This document shows, piece after piece, positions 61,548 through 64,000 of a stretch of 64,000 nucleotides of DNA. Position numbers and translations under genes: made by a program. Position 1 is the first letter of the stretch. Every line of letters starts with the position of its first letter. Source of the stretch: JAPOXR01 sp963662395 (GTDB lineage Bacteria; Pseudomonadota; Alphaproteobacteria; Rhodobacterales; Rhodobacteraceae); assembly GCA_963662395.1 (NCBI GenBank), contig OY759511.1, positions 1,116,001 to 1,180,000 of the forward strand, given 5' to 3'. Under the pieces are notes generated by a model. The model did not search any database. It was not told where the DNA came from and was given only the letters and a program-made list of their open reading frames with translations.

Positions 61548-63686
61548 TCAGCTCGCCCGTTCCGGGGATTTCCTTCGCCGAACCAGGTCCAGGACGGCAA
61601 TGGCTGCCTGCGGAACATTGGTGCCGGGGCCGAAGATGGCTGAAACACCGGCCTTTTTCAGCATGTCGTGATCGCCCGGCGGAATGACCCCGCCACACAC
61701 CACGACAATATCCCCGGCATTCTCGGCCCTGAGGATTTCAATCAGTCTCGGAACCAGGGTGTCATGCCCTGCAGACTGCGTGCTCACACCGATGACATGG
61801 ACATCATTGTCGATCGCATCGCGTGCCGTCTCTTCCGGGGTCTGGAACAACGGGCCGATATCCACGTCGAATCCCATATCGGCAAAGGCGGTTGCGATGA
61901 CCTTGGCACCGCGATCGTGGCCATCCTGACCCATTTTTGCCACCAGTATCCGTGGTTGGCGGCCCTCTTCCCGGCTGAACCTGTCTACCTGCTCCCGGAT
62001 CCGGGACAATCCTCCATCGTCCTGGTATGCTGCCCCATATACACCTGACAGTGATCGTGACTCGGCGCGGTGGCGTCCGAACACGTTCTCCATTGCCATC
62101 GATATTTCTCCAACTGTTGCCCTTGCCCGGGCGGCAGCAATCGCGGCATCGAGAAGGTTTCCGCCTGAGCCGGCACAATTCTCCAGCGCCTCGAGCGCCG
62201 AATTGCATTCGGCGCGGTCGCGACTGCTCCTGATCCCGGCAATGCGGTCGATCTGCTGTTCACGCACCCGGGCCGTCTCGACATTCCTGAATTCGACCGG
62301 CTGGTCATCTTCGGGCTGATACCGGTTGACGCCGACAATCACCTCCTCGCCCCGGTCGACCATGGCCTGTCGCCTTGCAGCAGTCTCCTCGATCCTGAGT
62401 TTCGGAATCCCGGCAGTCACCGCCCGGGTCATTCCGCCCAACTCTTCCACCTCCTCGATCAGTTGCCACGCCGCATCAGCCATCTGGCAGGTCATCGATT
62501 CAATGAAATACGAACCGGCGAGCGGATCAACCGGACAGGTCACCCCGGTCTCCTCCTGCAGGATCAACTGGGTATTGCGGGCGACTCTGGCCGAAAATTC
62601 GGTCGGCAGGGCAATGGCCTCGTCGAGGGCGTTGGTATGCAGCGACTGCGTGCCGCCAAGCACCGCCGCCAGTGCCTCATATGCGGTTCTCACGACATTG
62701 TTGTACGGATCCTGCGCCTGCAGGCTAACGCCGCTGGTCTGGCAATGGGTGCGCAGCATCTTCGAGCGTTCATCGGCAGGCTCGAATTCGGACATGATCC
62801 GGCACCAGAGCAGGCGGGCGGCCCGCAACTTGGCAATTTCCAGGAAGAAATTCATGCCGATTGCGAAGAAGAATGACAACCTGCCGGCAAAGGCGTCGAC
62901 ATCCAGGCCCCTGGCAATGGCGGCCCGGACATATTCCCGTCCATCGGCCAGGGTATACGCCAACTCCTGGACCAGGTTCGCGCCAGCCTCCTGCATGTGA
63001 TAGCCGGAAATCGAGACCGAGTTGAATTTCGGCATGCTGGTGCTGGCGAATTCGATGATGTCGCCGACAATCCGCATGGATGGCTTCGGCGGGTAGACAT
63101 AGGTGTTGCGGACCATGAATTCCTTCAGAATATCATTCTGGATGGTTCCGGAAAGCTGGCTGCGACTCACCCCCTGCTCCTCGGCGGCGACGATGAAACT
63201 GGCCAGGACCGGGATCACCGCGCCATTCATGGTCATGGACACCGAAATCCGGTCAAGCGGAATGCCCGAGAACAGGATTTTCATGTCTTCGACGGAATCT
63301 ATCGCTACCCCGGCCTTGCCGACATCTCCAACCACCCGCGGGTGGTCGCTGTCGTAGCCGCGGTGGGTGGCCAGGTCAAAAGCCACCGATATGCCCTGCT
63401 GACCACCGGCCAGCGCCTGCCGGTAGAAGGCGTTGGATTCCTCGGCAGTGGAAAATCCGGCATATTGCCTGATTGTCCAGGGCCGCCCGGCATACATGGT
63501 TGCCCGAGGCCCGCGGGTAAAGGGATCAAACCCCGGCAATGACTCGACATAGCCATTCTCGGCCAGATCTGCCGATGTATAGAGCGGCTTGATCCGGATG
63601 CCCTCGATCGTCTCCCGGGCCAGATCGTCCGGTGAACGCCCCCTTGCCTCGCGCCGGGCCAATTCCTGCCAGTCTTCAATGCGCAT
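61548..63686 (-). CDS. scpA: Methylmalonyl-CoA mutase, large subunit, self-contained
   Basis: 712-residue adenosylcobalamin enzyme that converts methylmalonyl-CoA to succinyl-CoA. The N-terminal barrel has GFDPFTRGPRATMYAGRPWT, YSTAEESN-like FSTAEESNAFYRQAL and the substrate segment MNGAVIPVLA. The C-terminal cobalamin domain carries DGHDRGAKVIA (the DxHxxG lower-ligand motif) plus VCGGVIPPGDHDML. It is the single-chain type, about 712 residues. Start MRIEDWQELA is taken; MNGRSVMRIE is possible 18 bases further upstream. It joins prpE to the citric acid cycle, assuming a propionyl-CoA carboxylase elsewhere. Confidence 0.95.
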   Translation of the reverse strand: MRIEDWQELARREARGRSPDDLARETIEGIRIKPLYTSADLAENGYVESLPGFDPFTRGPRATMYAGRPWTIRQYAGFSTAEESNAFYRQALAGGQQGISVAFDLATHRGYDSDHPRVVGDVGKAGVAIDSVEDMKILFSGIPLDRISVSMTMNGAVIPVLASFIVAAEEQGVSRSQLSGTIQNDILKEFMVRNTYVYPPKPSMRIVGDIIEFASTSMPKFNSVSISGYHMQEAGANLVQELAYTLADGREYVRAAIARGLDVDAFAGRLSFFFAIGMNFFLEIAKLRAARLLWCRIMSEFEPADERSKMLRTHCQTSGVSLQAQDPYNNVVRTAYEALAAVLGGTQSLHTNALDEAIALPTEFSARVARNTQLILQEETGVTCPVDPLAGSYFIESMTCQMADAAWQLIEEVEELGGMTRAVTAGIPKLRIEETAARRQAMVDRGEEVIVGVNRYQPEDDQPVEFRNVETARVREQQIDRIAGIRSSRDRAECNSALEALENCAGSGGNLLDAAIAAARARATVGEISMAMENVFGRHRAESRSLSGVYGAAYQDDGGLSRIREQVDRFSREEGRQPRILVAKMGQDGHDRGAKVIATAFADMGFDVDIGPLFQTPEETARDAIDNDVHVIGVSTQSAGHDTLVPRLIEILRAENAGDIVVVCGGVIPPGDHDMLKKAGVSAIFGPGTNVPQAAIAVLDLVRRRKSPERAS

Positions 63687-63913
63687 GACACTCCTGCCGT
63701 TCATTCCAAGGCCCCTGCTTACTCCCAACCGCGACGGATTTCCAATTCCGGCAACCCGTTGTCGGTCTTGGCCAGGCCCGGCACTGCGGCAGATGCCAGT
63801 CAGCCGGATAGTTGCGGACAACCCGGTGGCGGAGCCAATGAATCCTTGCAGATTTCAGCCTTGCGGATAGAAGAGAGTCTGCCCCACGAATTTGCCGGCC
63901 GACCCTGGAGCCC
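63687..63913. promoter_or_regulatory. Divergent promoter region of mutase and secreted-protein genes
   Basis: About 225 bases between the divergent start codons at 63686 and 63914. No operator or riboswitch was recognised. Confidence 0.4.
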
Positions 63914-64000
63914 ATGTCGTTTCTGTCGAGAATTCTGCTGACCTGCGCCATTCTCATGCATGTCGCTCCGTCCGGGGCTGCCGACGGGAGTGATCCGCCC
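63914..64000 (+). CDS. N-terminus of an exported protein, cut by the window edge
   Basis: ATG at 63914 with GGAG five bases upstream opens 29 codons reading MSFLSRILLTCAILMHVAPS then GAADGSDPP. A short basic start (Arg6), a hydrophobic core and an Ala-x-Ala-like end before ADGSD form a signal peptide. The gene continues beyond the window. No family can be assigned. Confidence 0.6.
   Translation, partial: MSFLSRILLTCAILMHVAPSGAADGSDPP

Overview
The window is a GC-rich bacterial chromosome segment, most likely from an alphaproteobacterium. The evidence is the compact hisB-hisH-hisA-hisF-hisE block, the tRNA-Tyr next to rlmB, a CoA-binding protein relic beside an O-acetylhomoserine sulfhydrylase, and a large LIV-type ABC transport and CoA-dependent catabolic cluster. 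Genus and species cannot be read from the sequence. Core genes are intact, while accessory genes are unusually decayed by frameshifts, truncations and IS insertions.

Layout. 0.3-12.2 kb is housekeeping: uvrD-type helicase (minus), pyruvate carboxylase, a TerC membrane protein, tRNA-Gly(GCC), an EamA exporter, the his block and a flavin-binding oxidase-like protein. 12.3-25.5 kb is a decaying mobile/defence island. It begins with a broken tyrosine integrase, and a second integrase fragment lies at 20.5-20.8 kb. Inside are a dead IS630 element, relics of IS21-like and IS701-like elements and one intact-looking IS5-family element with a -1 frameshift signal. It also holds two ruined restriction-modification loci. 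The first (15.2-20.2 kb) has a truncated methylase, an intact TIR-like effector, an intact MntA/HepT pair and a multiply frameshifted restriction helicase. The second (22.7-25.4 kb) has a frameshifted HsdM, an intact HEPN/MNT pair of another subtype and an HsdS relic cut by the IS5 element.

25.5-43.9 kb is a catabolic island. A LIV-type ABC transporter (LivF, LivH, substrate-binding protein, LivM, LivG) lies downstream of a tightly packed minus-strand operon: MhpD-like hydratase, PanE-like reductase, SDR, acyl-CoA dehydrogenase, CoA-transferase, Gfo/Idh dehydrogenase, MaoC, SDR and sugar isomerase-like protein. A PanB-like protein that has lost its metal ligands and a fatty-acid desaturase form a second minus-strand group. 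Two LacI-family regulators are divergent from these operons. The substrate-binding gene is present twice as an apparently identical 1,392-bp block, 6,891 bp apart. The extra copy sits in the scar of an older, diverged duplication of the same neighbourhood.

45-49 kb carries a broken AAA-ATPase/DUF4276 (Toprim-like) defence pair, a GNAT acetyltransferase and an enoyl-CoA hydratase pseudogene, ending at tRNA-Tyr(GUA). 49.7-64 kb returns to core metabolism: rlmB, a CoA-binding pseudogene, metY-type sulfhydrylase, an unrecognised 620-residue membrane-anchored protein, propionyl-CoA synthetase, uracil phosphoribosyltransferase, guanine deaminase, MgtE and methylmalonyl-CoA mutase. PrpE, the mutase and pyruvate carboxylase fit propionate assimilation and anaplerosis, although propionyl-CoA carboxylase is not in the window. 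A secreted protein starts at 63914 and leaves the right edge.
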